Shown in pieces: positions 24,180 to 38,300 of a stretch of DNA of 64,000 bases. Numbering within the stretch: position 1 is the stretch's first letter; every line of letters starts with the position of its first letter. The stretch is from Hermodice carunculata (taxonomy: Eukaryota > Annelida > Polychaeta > Eunicida > Amphinomidae): NCBI GenBank assembly GCA_964020975.1, contig OZ026630.1:65768513-65832512 (forward strand). Direction: 5' to 3'. Position numbers and translations under genes: made by a program. Under the pieces are notes generated by a model. It made no database searches. It saw nothing but the letters and a program-made list of their open reading frames with translations, and was not told the DNA's origin.

Positions 24180-26470
24180 GTGCATACTTTTGAAGATATT
24201 CAAGATTTGAAATTTCAAATGCCCTTAAGTTGCATAGTTTGAATTTGTGCAGCCAATTCATCAGATGCGTACTAGTCCATAAATATGAGTAGAAGTTGGA
24301 GTGGCATCTCTCTCTATTATAGCTTTGCAGTTACTCAAGGTTTTAAACTTTCCAATGGTGCTACTTAGCTTAATATAAATTGCTGCAACTTTTGTTTTTA
24401 ATTCATTATGTGCGCAATGATCAATAACCCTCAGGTACAAGTTGGAATAACATCTCGATCTATTATACTTTTGAAGATATCCAAGATTTAAAATTTAAAA
24501 TGCCCATAATTTGCATAATTTTTAAAATCTTCATTCCTTTGCATAAAAAGGAAAGTTCCTTGTATGGAGGCACAATTATGCCAAGTTTGGAGTTTCTATG
24601 CAAAAAAAGTGTCAGAGAAAAGTGTCTGACAAATTCAATGGTAAAGAAGAAAGAACTTGAAAATTTGTTTCAAAGCACATCTGTCAGGGTGCCTTCAAAA
24701 TATAAACAATTTGAAATGCTACACTTTGCCATTCTTCAAGATAATCACAATTTTGTGTGTTAGCCGAATTTACATAAATTAAAACGCTACAACTTTAGTT
24801 TTTGGTTCATTGAATGTGGCCATGTCACAAATTTATCAACTGAAGTTTGAATGACACCCATCTGTAATAGTGTTGAAGCTATTCAAGATCTGACCTTTGT
24901 ATATTTACCTAACTTGCACAAACAAAACCCTACAACTTTGGTTCATGGTTCATAGAATGTGGTTATGTCACAAACCTACGAATAGAAGTTGGAATGGTAC
25001 CTCTCTGTATAATAGTTTTGAAGTTATTCAACAATTAGATTTTGTGTATTCATATTATTTGCATAAATTGAAATCCTACAACTTTGGTTCATGGTTCATT
25101 GGATGAACCTATGTCACAAAACCTATAAATTTGAAATGACACCTCTATCTATGACATTCTGACGCTACACAAGATGTAATTTTTTGTATTCACCTAATTT
25201 GCATAAATGAAAATTCTACAACTTTGGTTCATAGTTCATTACATGTGGTTATGTCACAAACCTACAGATTGGACTTTAAATGGCACCTCTATATATAATA
25301 GTTTTGAAGTTGTAAAAGATTTAAATTTTGTGTATTCACTTAATTTGCATAAATAAAATTTGTATAAATAACAATTTTAGGTCATTGGATGTGGCTCTGT
25401 CACAAACCTATAAATAGAAGTTGGAATGACACTGCTATCTACAATAATTTTGAATGTATTCACGATTTAAATTTATGTATTCACCTAATATGCATAAATT
25501 AAAATTCTACGACTTTGGATCATGGTTCATTGAATGCGGCTATGTCACAACTCCGTAAAGTGAAGTTAGACTGACATATCTATCTATAATAGTTTTGAAG
25601 CTATTCAAGATTTAAATTTTGTACCTTCACCTACTTTGCATAAACATATATGTCACAAACATAAAGAGTGAATTTAAAATGGCAACTTTGTCTATGATAG
25701 TTTTGAAGCTATTAAAGATTTAAATTTTGTGTATTCATCCAATTTGCATAAATGAAAATTCTACAACTTTGGTTCATGGTTCATTAGGTGTGGCACATCC
25801 AATGGCACCTCTATGTATAATAATTTTGAGGTTGTTTAAGATTTAAATTATGTACATTCACCTAATTTGCTGAATTAAAATTTTACAGTTATGTTTCTTT
25901 GGATGCGTCCATGTTACAAACATTTAAATTGAAGTTGGGATGGCACCTCTATCTATAATAGTTTTGAACTTCACAGAAAGGATGAAAATTCTGTGTATTC
26001 ACCTTATTTGCATAAATTCTAATTGTAAAACTTTGGTTTATGGTTCACTGGATGTGGCTTTTATACAAACCTTTAAATTGAAGTTGGAAGGACACCTCTC
26101 TCTATAATAGTTTTCAAGCTATTTAAGATTTTAATTTTGCATATTCAAATAATTTGCGTAAAAAAGAAGTCCTACAACTTTGGTTCATGGTTCATTGGCT
26201 GCGGGTTTGCCACAAACCTATAATTTGAGGTTGGAATAGAATAGCTATCTATGATAGTTTTGGACATATTCAACTTGTAAATTTTTCAATGCTCCTAATT
26301 AGCATAATTTGAAATTTTGGAACTTTCATTTACTGTCCATTTTATTAACAGGCGACTCAAACCTATACATGCACATTGAAATTTTGAGCCTATCTGCAAT
26401 AGTTTGGGTCATATGGAGCTTTCAAAATTTTAATTGCCCTACATTTGTATAATTTTATATATCATGACTA
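24180..26470. repeat. Satellite-like array of about 140-bp units
   Basis: About sixteen degenerate units. Each contains, in order, 'cctaatttgcataaat', 'ctacaactttggttcatggttcatt', 'atgtcacaaacctat', 'ttggaatggcacctct' and 'ctataatagttttgaagctattcaagat'. Successive 'tcatggttcat' boxes near 24946, 25088, 25223, 25523 and 25771 give a spacing of about 135-145 bp or a multiple. Units are strongly diverged, which indicates age. There is no coding capacity. Confidence 0.8.
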
Positions 26471-27999
26471 TTCAAGACCAGGTGCACAATTTCATGCAAT
26501 GCAAAACTGTCTTTCTTCCTTTATTACATAAACAAATTTTAACAGAAGCTGTCAAGAAACTACATGTACATGTACCTGTGAACTGAGGCAAGCACCATAC
26601 AGTCTCAATATTGGCTATGAAGAACAGGCTCATTGGTTATAAGAAAACAAAGACATGCAAGTGTCCACTGAGATGACACAAATCTACGCACTGTTTCAAA
26701 ATTGACAAAGTTGTGAAAATAGCCAATGAGGACTGGAAGACCACACTTTGATGGGTCTGGGCATCTCTGCTCTGTATGTAGTCTATTTTTAACAGAGGGT
26801 ACACTCATTCTTTTTCTGCCTAGAAGTCCAGAGCCTGTGTCCCTTGGGATTGATAGCTCAGCAGACCGACATAGCCTCAGGCAAAAACAGACCAGCTAGG
26901 ATACCAGTCTCAGTCATGGTGCACTGACCTAGAAGTCCAGAGCCTGTGTCCCTTGGGATTTGCATTGAAAGAGAATGTTGCCAATTCTTGTGCATTTATG
27001 GCTGTTACATGACACATACTAACTTCTTCTGTCCTGTGTTTTTATTATTCTATGAGATTCTTGTAGCTTTACCTCTGTGATGTTGTCATTCAAAAAAATG
27101 ATATTTTGTGGCTTAAAACCAGACTTAACATGGGAACATCAAATGTAATCACAGTTGGCTTGTTTGGGTGTGAGTTCACATGCGGCTTTCCATATTTGGG
27201 ACCCATTAAGTGGACTGTCTTAATTTGTTTTTATATCAAAAGAGAATTTCAAAATAGTCAGAACAATGGTAGTGATTAGTCTGTACTAGCCCTTTCTTCT
27301 CTTCATGGCTAATGCTTTCCTGTTCCCAATGAGTGACCCTTGTCAGTGGCTCACCTGGTTTCCAGGGATCATGGATTAATGACTGTGCAAACAATGGAAC
27401 AGTTCATTATCATGCCCATGCAAACAAAGGCCATGTGGTCAGAAATGCAGAAACTGTTCAATGTAAACGAAAGTTTCGAGCTCAATTTTCTCATATATTT
27501 TTTTTGTTCACACATCTGATTTTTGGGAGCATGTAGTTTAAGTATCAAACTATCCCAAAATATTAAAAAGTGATTAGCGGTTATCCAAAGCTGCTGGCTT
27601 CAGATCTGCCACCTTAATTGATACCTATCAGGTCCCACATAAATACAGACCTTAACATCCACATTGCTTGCCTACGAAGCAGACCCAAGCTCTCTGCTAT
27701 GTCTATTCTATTGGGTGTCTGCCCATGCAAGGTCACCATTTAAGCTTTGGAAAAGCGACTCTGTTTGTAATTGGCAAATTATGGCTACAATGACATCAGG
27801 CTCCACTACACTAGGGACTAGAGGCTGCTAATCTGGCCAAAGTAATAATGATAACTTCCTGATTGGTATCTAAGTCTAAGGGGTGGGTCACAGTATAGTT
27901 TTATTTCCCTAACTACAAATATAATCCTGTCAAAGTGCGGTACAAGTAACCTGGAACTTGGTCTGCTTTGGAAGCAACCACATTGATAATTATAGTTGA
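26471..27999. other. No gene recognised; short direct duplication
   Basis: A 34-bp segment (cctagaagtccagagcctg and the following gtcccttgggatt) occurs at about 26820-26853 and again at 26930-26963. The rest (to 27999) shows no supported gene. The part after 27570 is probably LINE-derived, given the LINE piece that follows. Confidence 0.4.
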
Positions 28000-28290
28000 A
28001 AACAGGTTACGTCAGCTAAATATCTAGGCATGTTAGCTGACGGGAATCTCAACTGAAACTTGTGTTAATGTGGTCAAAATCTGTGGCAAAATTGCAACTC
28101 TTCATTTGTTCAGGAAAACAGTAGAAGTTGAGACACTTAAACTTTAATACAATGCTAAAGTCATGCCCCCACTTTGATTACTGTGATACTTCCTCCAAAA
28201 CAGATTTGTGGCAGCTTCAGATGCTCCAGACTGGAGCAGCCAGATTAAGAAGTTGACGCTAATGCTAAACGTATCTCCTGACCAGGAAAC
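28000..28290 (+). pseudogene. LINE RT C-terminal fragment
   Basis: The plus strand reads SAKYLGMLADGNLN (28011-28055), then VVKICGKIATLHLFRKTVE, PLDYCDTSS and LQMLQTGAARL in shifting frames. This is the usual block after the YADD motif in LINE RTs (YLGV.LD..L.W..H, then K..LL.R.R and ...LQ..AAR). It is heavily decayed. Confidence 0.55.
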
Positions 28291-28399
28291 TATAATAATA
28301 TGGTTTCTGTCTTGAAAGTACACCAAGGTGCTATGCTCAAAATGTCAAATTTGTCACCCTTTTCGAGAAATGGCCCTACATCACTAATAAATCAATGAG

Positions 28400-28870
28400 G
28401 GGGAATAATTAGCCATACAAAACTATTAAAAGTCAAATCTAGCTGGTAAGGACCACAAGCCATAAAAAATTCAGATTGTGAAGTGTAATAGTTTTGGAGA
28501 AATGGCCCAGAAACAATGCCAGGATGGATGGACGGCCAGACAGAAGGATGGGAAATCCACCAAAAGGTACATCTATATTAGATGGGGACTAGTAGCCATT
28601 AAAAATTTCAGACTGCTAGGTGTAATAGTTTTGAAGAAATGGCCCTGAAACACTTCTCAGACCTGTAACAAACAACACTAATTAACAAATGTTGAACAGG
28701 TAGTGACAGAAAACCATAAAAAGGCACCTCTATCAGGTAAGGAGTACAAGCCATAGAAATTTCAGATTGCTAAGTGTAATACTTTTGGACATGGACTTGA
28801 AACCATTCTGAGACCTTGAACAACCATCACTAATTAACTAATGAAGGGGAATAATTAAATAGAACAAATT
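28400..28870 (+). repeat. Three tandem units of about 140-150 bp
   Basis: Anchors 'aaggaccacaagccat' (28448), 'ggactagtagccat' (28588) and 'aaggagtacaagccat' (28739) are each followed by 'ttcagattg.taagtgtaatagttttgga' and 'aaatggccc.gaaac'. It lies 3' of RPF1. Confidence 0.6.
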
Positions 28871-29217
28871 GCAATGCCATCATTTGAATAAATTTAGGTC
28901 TGGGGTCCCCAGAAGTGTTCGTATACACTTTCCAAGCAACAGGTTGTAACATTCTAACAGATAGGACTTGGCAAGTACATACTTTTGAGTTTTCTCACCC
29001 TGTGAGCCCTTGCACATGTGTGACTGTTGAATGTCCTAAACACACACACAAAAGTGTTCCAAATATGTCAGTCAAGTGTTCTAAATATGTGAGCCTCCAG
29101 TGTTTTACATGTCAGTCCAGATTCTTCTACACAAATGTACATACTTTATTCAGTTTGTCCAACTTACAATACCTTGAACAGCATAACAAACTAAAGTTAT
29201 CAGCAGTGTACATATAA

Positions 29218-29223
29218 TTTATT
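29218..29223 (-). terminator. RPF1: RPF1 polyadenylation signal AATAAA
   Basis: Minus-strand AATAAA lies 36 bases past the RPF1 stop codon, which implies a very short 3' UTR. It is the first such hexamer after the stop. Confidence 0.6.
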
Positions 29224-29258
29224 GACAGTCAAAAATTAGACTTTGTACATGTCTTTGC

Positions 29259-29300
29259 TTACAGGAAAAACTTTCGCCGACTGGTTTCCATTTCATGACG
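29259..29300 (-). CDS. RPF1: RPF1 terminal exon f
   Basis: 42 bp encoding [13 protein letters not shown] and TAA. Acceptor TTTTCAG. The family C-terminus (REMDTSRRKFHL in human, from memory) matches closely, which identifies this very short exon despite the 9.6-kb intron before it. Confidence 0.9.
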   Translation of the reverse strand, partial: RHEMETSRRKFFL

Positions 29301-32300
29301 CTGAAAACAAAACAGAAAAGGAAACTTGTAAATGCATGTTTAAAAACTAGAGGACTGTGACAGTCCTGTGCTAAGCTGACCTTCTAGGCACATGCTTAAG
29401 TGGTCCTGTGAACTTCAGAAGTCAATGTCATCTTTGTTCAAGACCATCATCACTGTTGCCACTGATATTTCCTAATTTTGACAAGTAAAGTAGGCCCACC
29501 TTCACTGGAATTGAGATTGGAACAATCCCCACTAAGTTACACAGTTATCAATAGGAATGCATGCATAAACCAAAAGATCCCATACTTGAAAAATTTGTTA
29601 CAAATCAGCAATCATGACCATCATAACTCACTGAACATATTTGTTTGACCCTCCCACATGCTACATTTCCACCAAGTGTTCGAACAACTTGAGTCACAGA
29701 TTAGAAGAAGTCAAAATAGTTAAAACACACAAAAATCCGTAAAAACGAAACAGAAAAGTTGCAGCACCACGTGTTCAACAAATTAAGGTGTGAGGGTTCC
29801 CATTAGTGTCCCCATACAATTTCAAAGCAACTGGCTGTGACATTTTGACATTTTTTCAAGATTTCACCAAAAAATGGAAGGAATAAACTCCGAAAATCTT
29901 TTGAGTGTGACCATTTGGACAAGCTTGGTAGCTAGGGACCCACCCAAGGTTCATCCCCATCAAGTTTTCAGTGAATCTGGTTGATGGTTTTGAAGAAGTC
30001 AAAAATAAGAATTTCCATTGCAATTCTCATTGACTATCATAATAATCAGTAATCTACAGTATCACCACCTAGTGAACAATTTGTTTACCCCTTCCACAAG
30101 ATACATTTCCGCTATGTTTCAGCACAATCTCAGAGATATAAAATTCATAAAAAATCACAGCACCACCTTTTGAACAAATTAAGTTCAGGGGTCCCCGTAA
30201 GTGCTTCTATGGAATTTGAAAGCAATTGACTTGGCAGTTTGGGGGAATATCTTTTTAAAATTTTGTTAAGAATGAACAAAAAAATTCATCAACAAGAGGG
30301 CTGTGTGAACAGCCCGTGCCTCAGCTGATCTTGACATTCATCACACTTGCAGCTCTATGAACTTGGGAAAGGATCAAGGACACCATGTTCTGAGTAAGTC
30401 TGAACTTTATAGAAGAACACTTACATGTGCAACATCAAAGTTCAAGTAGTTCTCAAGTTATAATGAAGAGTAAAATTCATGTATGTTGCACTGTGACCCC
30501 ACAAACGAGGTCAAGGTCATTCATGTACTGTCTCAGCATGACCTTCATACAGAATAATTAACATGTGTAGCTAACTCAAAACAGATCTCAAGTTATCAAG
30601 TAAACAGTAAATTTCGTGTCAGTTATCCTGTGAATTAGCATTAGAATGCCCATTGACTTTTTGTCCAAACCCCCCCCCCAAAAAATTCATTAAAAATCAA
30701 AAAATCACTGGAGCATAAACATTTGAACAAAATTGGTAGAAACCCACCCAACGTACATTGCCACCAAGTTTGAAGTTAATCTGGATGACGGTTTTGGAGA
30801 AGAAGTCGAAAATGTGAATAAGGATTAGAATGCTCATTGACTTCCATAGTAATCAATAGGAAAGCTGTATTGACCGACAAGTACCAGAATTGAAAAAATC
30901 GTTAAAAATCAGGAATCTGCAGCATTCCCACATAGTGTACAATTTTGTTTGACCCTTCTACAAGGAACACATCCACCATGTTTCAGCTTAATCTGAGTGA
31001 CGATTCTGGAGAAGAAGTCGAAAATAGCTACAACACACAAAAATTCACAAAAAATTAGGAGAAAATTGCAGCGCCACCTGGTGAACAAATTAAGAACTAG
31101 GAGTCCCAGGGAGTGTTCCTGTGTGATATCAAAGCAATTGGGTGAGCGGTTTCGGAGAAGAAGATTTTTTAAAATTTACCCAAAAAAGAACAAAAAAAAT
31201 CATTAAAAATCCAAAAATCACTGGACCGTGACCATTTGAACAAACTTGGTAGAGACCCACCCAAGGCACATCTCCACAAAGTTTGAAGTGAATCTGGCTG
31301 ACGGTTTTTGAGAAGAAGTCGAAAAGGTGAATTGTGGACGACAGACGGACGGACGACAGAAGGACGGACGACGGACGGACGGACGACGGACGGACGGACG
31401 ACGGACCCTCAAAAAACCTCACAAAGGTAAAAATCTAAAAATCACTGGAACATGACCATTTGTACGAACTTCAGACATGAGCCTGACCAAGGAAAAAATT
31501 CCCTGTAAGTATCACATAAGGTATTCATCCTGAATGAAAAACAACATTTGAGCGGGGGAAAATGTAACTTTCTTTAGAAATTCAACCAGAAAATCCATGA
31601 ATTTCTGTAAGTCTGCCACACAAAATTCCAGGAAATCCTGGAATTGCCTGAACAGGCTCATCCATGGAACTTCTTAGAGACCTACCCAAGGTACCTACCC
31701 CCCTAAGTTTCAAGTGAATCTGGCCAGTGGTTTCGGCGAAGAAATAGAATATGTAAATCATAAAGGGACCAACAACAAACTATAATGAAAGCACAGGTAA
31801 CTGACAGGGTCACCTGAGCTATATATCACTAATTTTGTCCTTTTAGATTAAATGAAACATGCTATGGTACTGGTAACTCAGATCATTTATCACTCTTAAT
31901 AAATCAAAATGCAACAGAGATTTTTGGGAGTTTGTCCATAGAGGTCATGTTAAAGATAAGGGCTGTCTGAACAGCCAATACACAGCTGACACAAATTCAT
32001 TTACCCATAAACACAAACAAGTTCCATTCTGAGTTAAGCTAAGCTGACCTGCAGCTACAGCCCAAAAACTGAGCAAAGATGAGCTGAGCTGAACCTAGCT
32101 TAATACTGAAATAAAAATGTAAGGATATCAGTGACCCAAATATTAAACTTTGTGATCAGTCTAGATTTACTGACATTCCCGCCAAGGTACAGTCACACAT
32201 CAAGTTTGTAAAGGCTCTGACAACTGTTTTGAAGAAAAAAACTAGATATGCATGAAACCTAGTATCCTTATTTTGTAATTATGATAAGATAAACCCTTAC

Positions 32301-35300
32301 TGGTCATTGTGTTAATACCACTATTCATTTAAAAATACCGTTCAAAGAACGCAGTACCCTTCGGCCACCTTCAATCTCTTGCTGTAAGTGAATAGGAATA
32401 GTGTCCCATAGTATCAGGTATAGTGTATGATCAGAAAGCTGCTGGTAGCCTGTAGTGTAAGAGATCACGGCCATTTAGCCACTCATCAAATAATTTCACA
32501 TATGGAGATCTTGTCATAAATTCAACAAATACTACTATAGTACACTTGACCTTTGGCCTCAAAAACATCAGGTCAAATATAGAGGTATAACCTTGACTTT
32601 CAATAGCCTTCTAGATCACCCTATGTTGCTTCTTTTGTTTTAAGATTTAAATTTCTAGATGGACGTCTCTCAGCAAACTTGTGACCCATGTGTGACCTTG
32701 AAAATAAGGTCTAGGTCAATTATGCTTGCACACAAAGCAAGCCTTATAGTGGTGTACTATCATATGCAATTTGAAAGTCCTGTCTCAAAAGCTTCTGAAG
32801 TTATAGTGGTAAACAAAATTTTAATGACTAGGTCACTGTGACCCAGATACTTGACCTATTGACCTATTCCCCTACTTTTGATTCATGACACATTTTTTGG
32901 TTATGATACATGTGTGTATAAAATTTCATGTAACTGACTTAAATACTTCCTTACTTACCTGTATACCAATACCACCATTGTGCACTTGATCTTTGACCCC
33001 AAGAAGTAGGTCAAATATAGAGCTATGACCTTGATATTTCAATAGGTTTCTAGATCACTTGTGTGTAAGCTTCAGATTGATAGATGCAGGCCTTCAAGAG
33101 TTAGAGTGGCAACATCACTCAGCACATGTGACCATTGTGTGACCTTGAGAATTAGGTCAAGGTCAACTATGCTTGCACAAAAAGTAGGCCAATTAGGAAT
33201 GTACTATCATGTGCAATTTGAAAGTCCTGTCTCAAAAATTTCTTATGTTATAGTGGTGAACAGGTCACTGTGACCCAGATACTTGACATAGTGACCTTCT
33301 TTTGATTTATGAAACATTCTTTGGTTGTGATACATAAACTTTCATGTAACTGACCTAAAAGCTTCCTTACTTATACCAATACCACCACTGTGCACTTGAC
33401 CTTTGACCTCAAAAAGTAGGTCAAATATAAAGCTATGACCTTGACTTTCAATAGGCTTCTAGATCACTCTATGAAGCTTCTTGTGTGTAGGATTTAGATT
33501 GCTAGATGCAGGCCTTTAATAGTCTGAGCGGTAACGTTGCTTAGCCTATGTGACCACTGAGTGACCTTGAGAATTATGTGAAGATTAACTTTGCTTGCAC
33601 ACAAAGTAGGCCATATAAGAGTGTACTATCATGTGCAATTTGAAAGTCCTGTCTCAAAAATTTCTGAAGTTATGGTGGTAAAATGATGGGACAGACGTAC
33701 AGACGGACAGACGGCTGGCGCTGGGTACAACATACCCGTTGGCCTCATAAGGCAGAAGGGTAAAAATAAGCCAATAACAGTACTTGCATCTTGTGTACAA
33801 CTATGGTATAGTCCGCCTACATTCTTGCCAGGTGTGAAGGGAATCATGCATACACTTTGGATAATGTAAAAAATAACAAGCACATGCAAAAATTTACAAA
33901 AAAAGCAAAATTAGATTTACTGATACACAAAAGTGTACAGAGACCATGGAATTTTAAACAGTTGGCCCAGTGGTTTCAGAAGTCAGAAGTTACAGTCGGT
34001 CCTGTGATTTAGGATCTTTTTTATTCTTCCCCCCCCCCCCCCATGCAAAACTAGAGGACTGTGGCAGTCCTGTGCTGAGCTGACCTTGTATACAGAGACT
34101 GATGTGGTCATGTGACCTTCATTATGGAAAATAAGATTTTTAAAAATTCATGACATATCTACAAAATCATTAGAGCATGACCACTTTAATTTGAGAGAAA
34201 CTCTTCCATGATACAGCCTGACCAAGTTTGAAGTGAATCTAGTAGACACTATTAGAGAAGAAGTACAATTTGTATTACCACTGCAATTCTCATAGACTTA
34301 CATGGTGATCAACAGGAATACATGCATCAACTGAGAAGTTCCAAAACTGAAAAATTCGAACATGGATCTAAATCATTACCAACTAGTGAACAATTTTAAT
34401 TAACTTAACCCTTCCACACGCTACATTTTCACCAAGTTTTAGAACAATCCAAGTGATCCTTTTCGAGAAATTAAAAACAGCTTCAACACACAAAATTCAC
34501 AGAAAAGTAGGAAAAAATCAGAGTACTACTTGTTGAACAAATTAGGGTCCAGGGGTCCCAAAAGTGCATCCACACAATTTCAAGGCAACTGGCAAGGTGC
34601 TTTTGGGTAAGACAAGATTTTGCCAAAAAATTAAAAGCAAAAACATCAAAAATCACTGGAGTATAACCATTTGACCCATCCAAGGTACATTGCTACCAAG
34701 TTGGAAGTGGATCTGGCTGATGGTTTTGGAGAAGTCGACAATTGGACTTCCATTTTAATCCCCACAGACTTGCATTGTAATCAATAAGAATGTATGTATT
34801 CATCACTGGTAAGTACCAAAATTGAAAAATCTGTTAAAAATCAGGTATGTAAAATATCATCACCCCACCAACAGGCCTGATCTGGCAAGTCTGATCCTTC
34901 CACAAATTACAATTCCACCAAGTTTCAGAACAATCTAACTGACAGTTTGATGCAGAAGTCAAAAATAGCTTTAATGCACATAAATTCATAAAATATAGGA
35001 AAATTGCAGCACCATCTGTTGAACGATTTAAGGTCTATGGGTCCCCAGAAGTGTCCCGGTGCAACTTACGATTGGTAAAGTGGTTTCAGAGAAAATTTTC
35101 AAGATATTACCGTAGGAATGGACAGATGAGGATGACCAACCATCCTATATAAGCTCAGCTGACTTCCAAGACAGCTGTGCTAAAAACCTGTTTAAACAAA
35201 CTTGGTACTGACCTAGCCAAGGTACATCCCCACTAAGTTTAAAGAGACCTGCCCAGTGGCTTTTGAGAAAAGGTCCAAAATGTGAAATTATTGATGGACA

Positions 35301-38300
35301 AGGACAGATAGCCAATGAAGTATGCAGGACCACAAGATGAACTCTGATGACTGACATGTCAAGTCAAATTTGTGAAAAAAATAGCGTTCAGAGAACGAAT
35401 TACCCTCTGTGCCCACAATCTTTTTTTCCTCAATTCTGCATTTTGGGGGGGGGGGGGGGGTGAGACTTCGCAGTAGAATACTTTACATACAGTTTCCATA
35501 TTGTTGTCTATGAAATGAAAGAGCACTTTTGGATGTGTTCTTGGGGCAAGTTCTGGTGACAGAGACCACTGTACTGAGTGTCACTCATACGGCCATCAAA
35601 TAAATATTTCAAAATTTTCATAACAAGTTTAAAAATAATGAGTGGAAGCTGGTTTCCATAGAAATGTGGTCCACTATAACGTGCATCCCCAAAAAAAAAT
35701 TTAGTGAAGCTGCATTGGATCATTGTTGAGATATTAAGGTAGAGTTGTCCCCATGTGCACCACTCAGATGGCCTCCAAATAAATACTTTAAAGTTTCATA
35801 AAAAGTCTATAAATACAAAGAGGAAGCTGGTTTTACAGAGAGTTCCGGTCCATCATAAGATGCATCTTTGACCAAAATTTGGTAAAGCTGTGGTCAGTAT
35901 TTTTTGAGATAATGCGTAAATGTTGTCAGGGTTGACGCCAAATAGATGGCTTTCAAATAATTATATATTAAAAATTTCATAAAAAGTTTAAAAAAAACAG
36001 AGGAATCTGGTTTTACAAAGGGTTCTGGTGCATCATAAGATACCTCTCTGACAATCATTTGGTTAAGCTGCAGTCAGTATTTTTTGAGATATCGACGTAA
36101 CATCGTCAGGTTAGCCCCATACATTAAAAATTTCATAAAAAGTTTAAAAATAATCAGAAGAAGCTGAATTTCAATAGGAACCTGGTCCATCATAAGGTCC
36201 TTCTGTGACAAAAATGTGGTGCAGCTATGGTGAATATTTTTTGAGATATCGTCGTAATGTCGACAGACAGACGGACAACGAAGGGGACAACAATGCCCTC
36301 CAGCATTTTTTTATGTGCCGAGGGTAAAAATGGGTCATAAACAGGGATGAGAATGCCTGAGGTGTATTTTGGCGACATCAGGAGCTAATATTGGCAACCT
36401 TACATACCTCACTCCAAAGATTTTAATAAATTTGAAGCAGTTAGACCAAACTGAGAACATTTTATCATGTTGATGGAAAGCAATTTTGTCTGAAAGTTGC
36501 CAAACAGCAATGAATTCACATCCCTGTATAAATGATTTGATTAGATTTCAACCCCTACATTAATCCCTCTATGATCATGACACTGGACATCTACATGTAT
36601 GTCACTGTCAACCAACTATATTTTCCTGCTTTTAGCCCTAGTGCCATACAATCTGCCCACAGTCTAGCAAGTGAAACAATAAAGGACACAAAAAAAAAAA
36701 AAAAAACAAGTTTATGAGTATTGCAGAGCAATACATAGTCCCCCGCTCGTCGCCCACCAGGTTGAATAGACTACTATATAGGGGTGTGACCTAGATGGAA
36801 AAAAAAAAATTAAAAGGCACTTTAATCCCAAGAGGATCAAGTATTGCATAGCTATGTGTAGTTCCTTACCAGACAGCAAGTAAATGTAGTAAAGATGCAT
36901 GAAGTTTGGGATAACAATGTTGTTTGGAGTTGAAAAGAACCTGATGCAAATTGAAAATGCTGAACATTTACAAATCACTGTGACCCACATATTTGACCTG
37001 GTGACCTAGTTTTGCTTTATGGCACATTCTTAGATTAAGCTTCACATTTGTGTAAAATTCCATTAATCTAAGTAAAAGGACAAAAAAGTTATGGCCCGGA
37101 CAAGATTTTGAACAGATTTCACAGTGATCTAGATATTTGACCTAGTGACCTACTTTTGCCATGTGACACAACAACTCCCCAGGTAGTATTAAACTAATAA
37201 ATTTGGTAGCTGTAGGTACTACAGTAAGGGAAATATGGCATGGACAAGGCTTTACATGGAGTTTACACTGTGACCTAGATATTTGACCTAGTGACCTAGT
37301 TTTGCGTCGTGACACACTTTTAGGTCACAATACATTATCGGTAAAATTTTATAAGAAGTCAAAATTTTTTAAGAATTACAGTAAGGACATGAAAATACTG
37401 TACATTTATGTATAACTGTGACCCAAATATTTGACCTAGTAACCTAATTTTGCTTTACGACACATTTCCATGTTAAGTTTCACATTTGTGTAAAATTTCA
37501 TCAATCTAAGTAAAAGGACAAAAATATTATGGCCCCGACAAGTTTTTCCATGGATTTCACATTGTGACCTAGATTTTGAACCTAGTGACATACTTTTGCC
37601 ATGCTACACTCCAGCACCCCAAGAAGTATTCACATAACAAAGTTAGTAGCTGTAGGTATTATGGTATAAGAAATTTGGTGCTGACAAGGTTTAACACAGA
37701 ATTTTATACTGTGACCTATATATTTGACCTAGAGACCTAATTTCCCCTCATGCCACACTTTTGGGTCAAGGTACATTATCATGTAAAATTTCATAAAAAG
37801 AGGTCCAAAAGTTAAAAAAATTACAGTCAGGACCTGAAAATTCTGTATATTTACATATCGTGGTGACCCAAATATTTGACCTTGTGACCTAGTTTTGCTT
37901 TATGACACTTCCTTAGACTAAGCTTCACATTTGTGTAACATTTCATGACTCTACGTAAAAGGACAAAAAAGTTATGGCCCGGACAAGATTTTTCATACAT
38001 ATGTATTCTGTGACCCAGATATTTGACCTAGTGACCTACTTTTGGCACACGATACACCCTTATCCTAGGAAGTACAAACACATTAAATTTGGTAGCTGTG
38101 GGTGTTATGGTGCTGGAAATATGGCCTGGAGAAGCTTCGGACGGACGGACGGACGGAAGGACAGAAGGACGGACGGACGAGGTGCAAACCTATAGTCCCC
38201 CACCAAGTGGGCGGGGGACTAACAAAACCCCCCAAAAGCGATTATGTGATTGTCAAGTAAGTATCGACATGCACTTAAGGAAAGTTAACATGTATTTCAG

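Noticed and set aside
24180-26470. A CRISPR-like array, because of regular spacing
   Set aside because: Eukaryotic context, units are diverged along their full length and there are no short exact repeats with unique spacers.
31335-31412. [10 protein letters not shown]-type frames (31129-31422, 31218-31412)
   Set aside because: Translations of the GACGGACG tract at the end of an R1 repeat.
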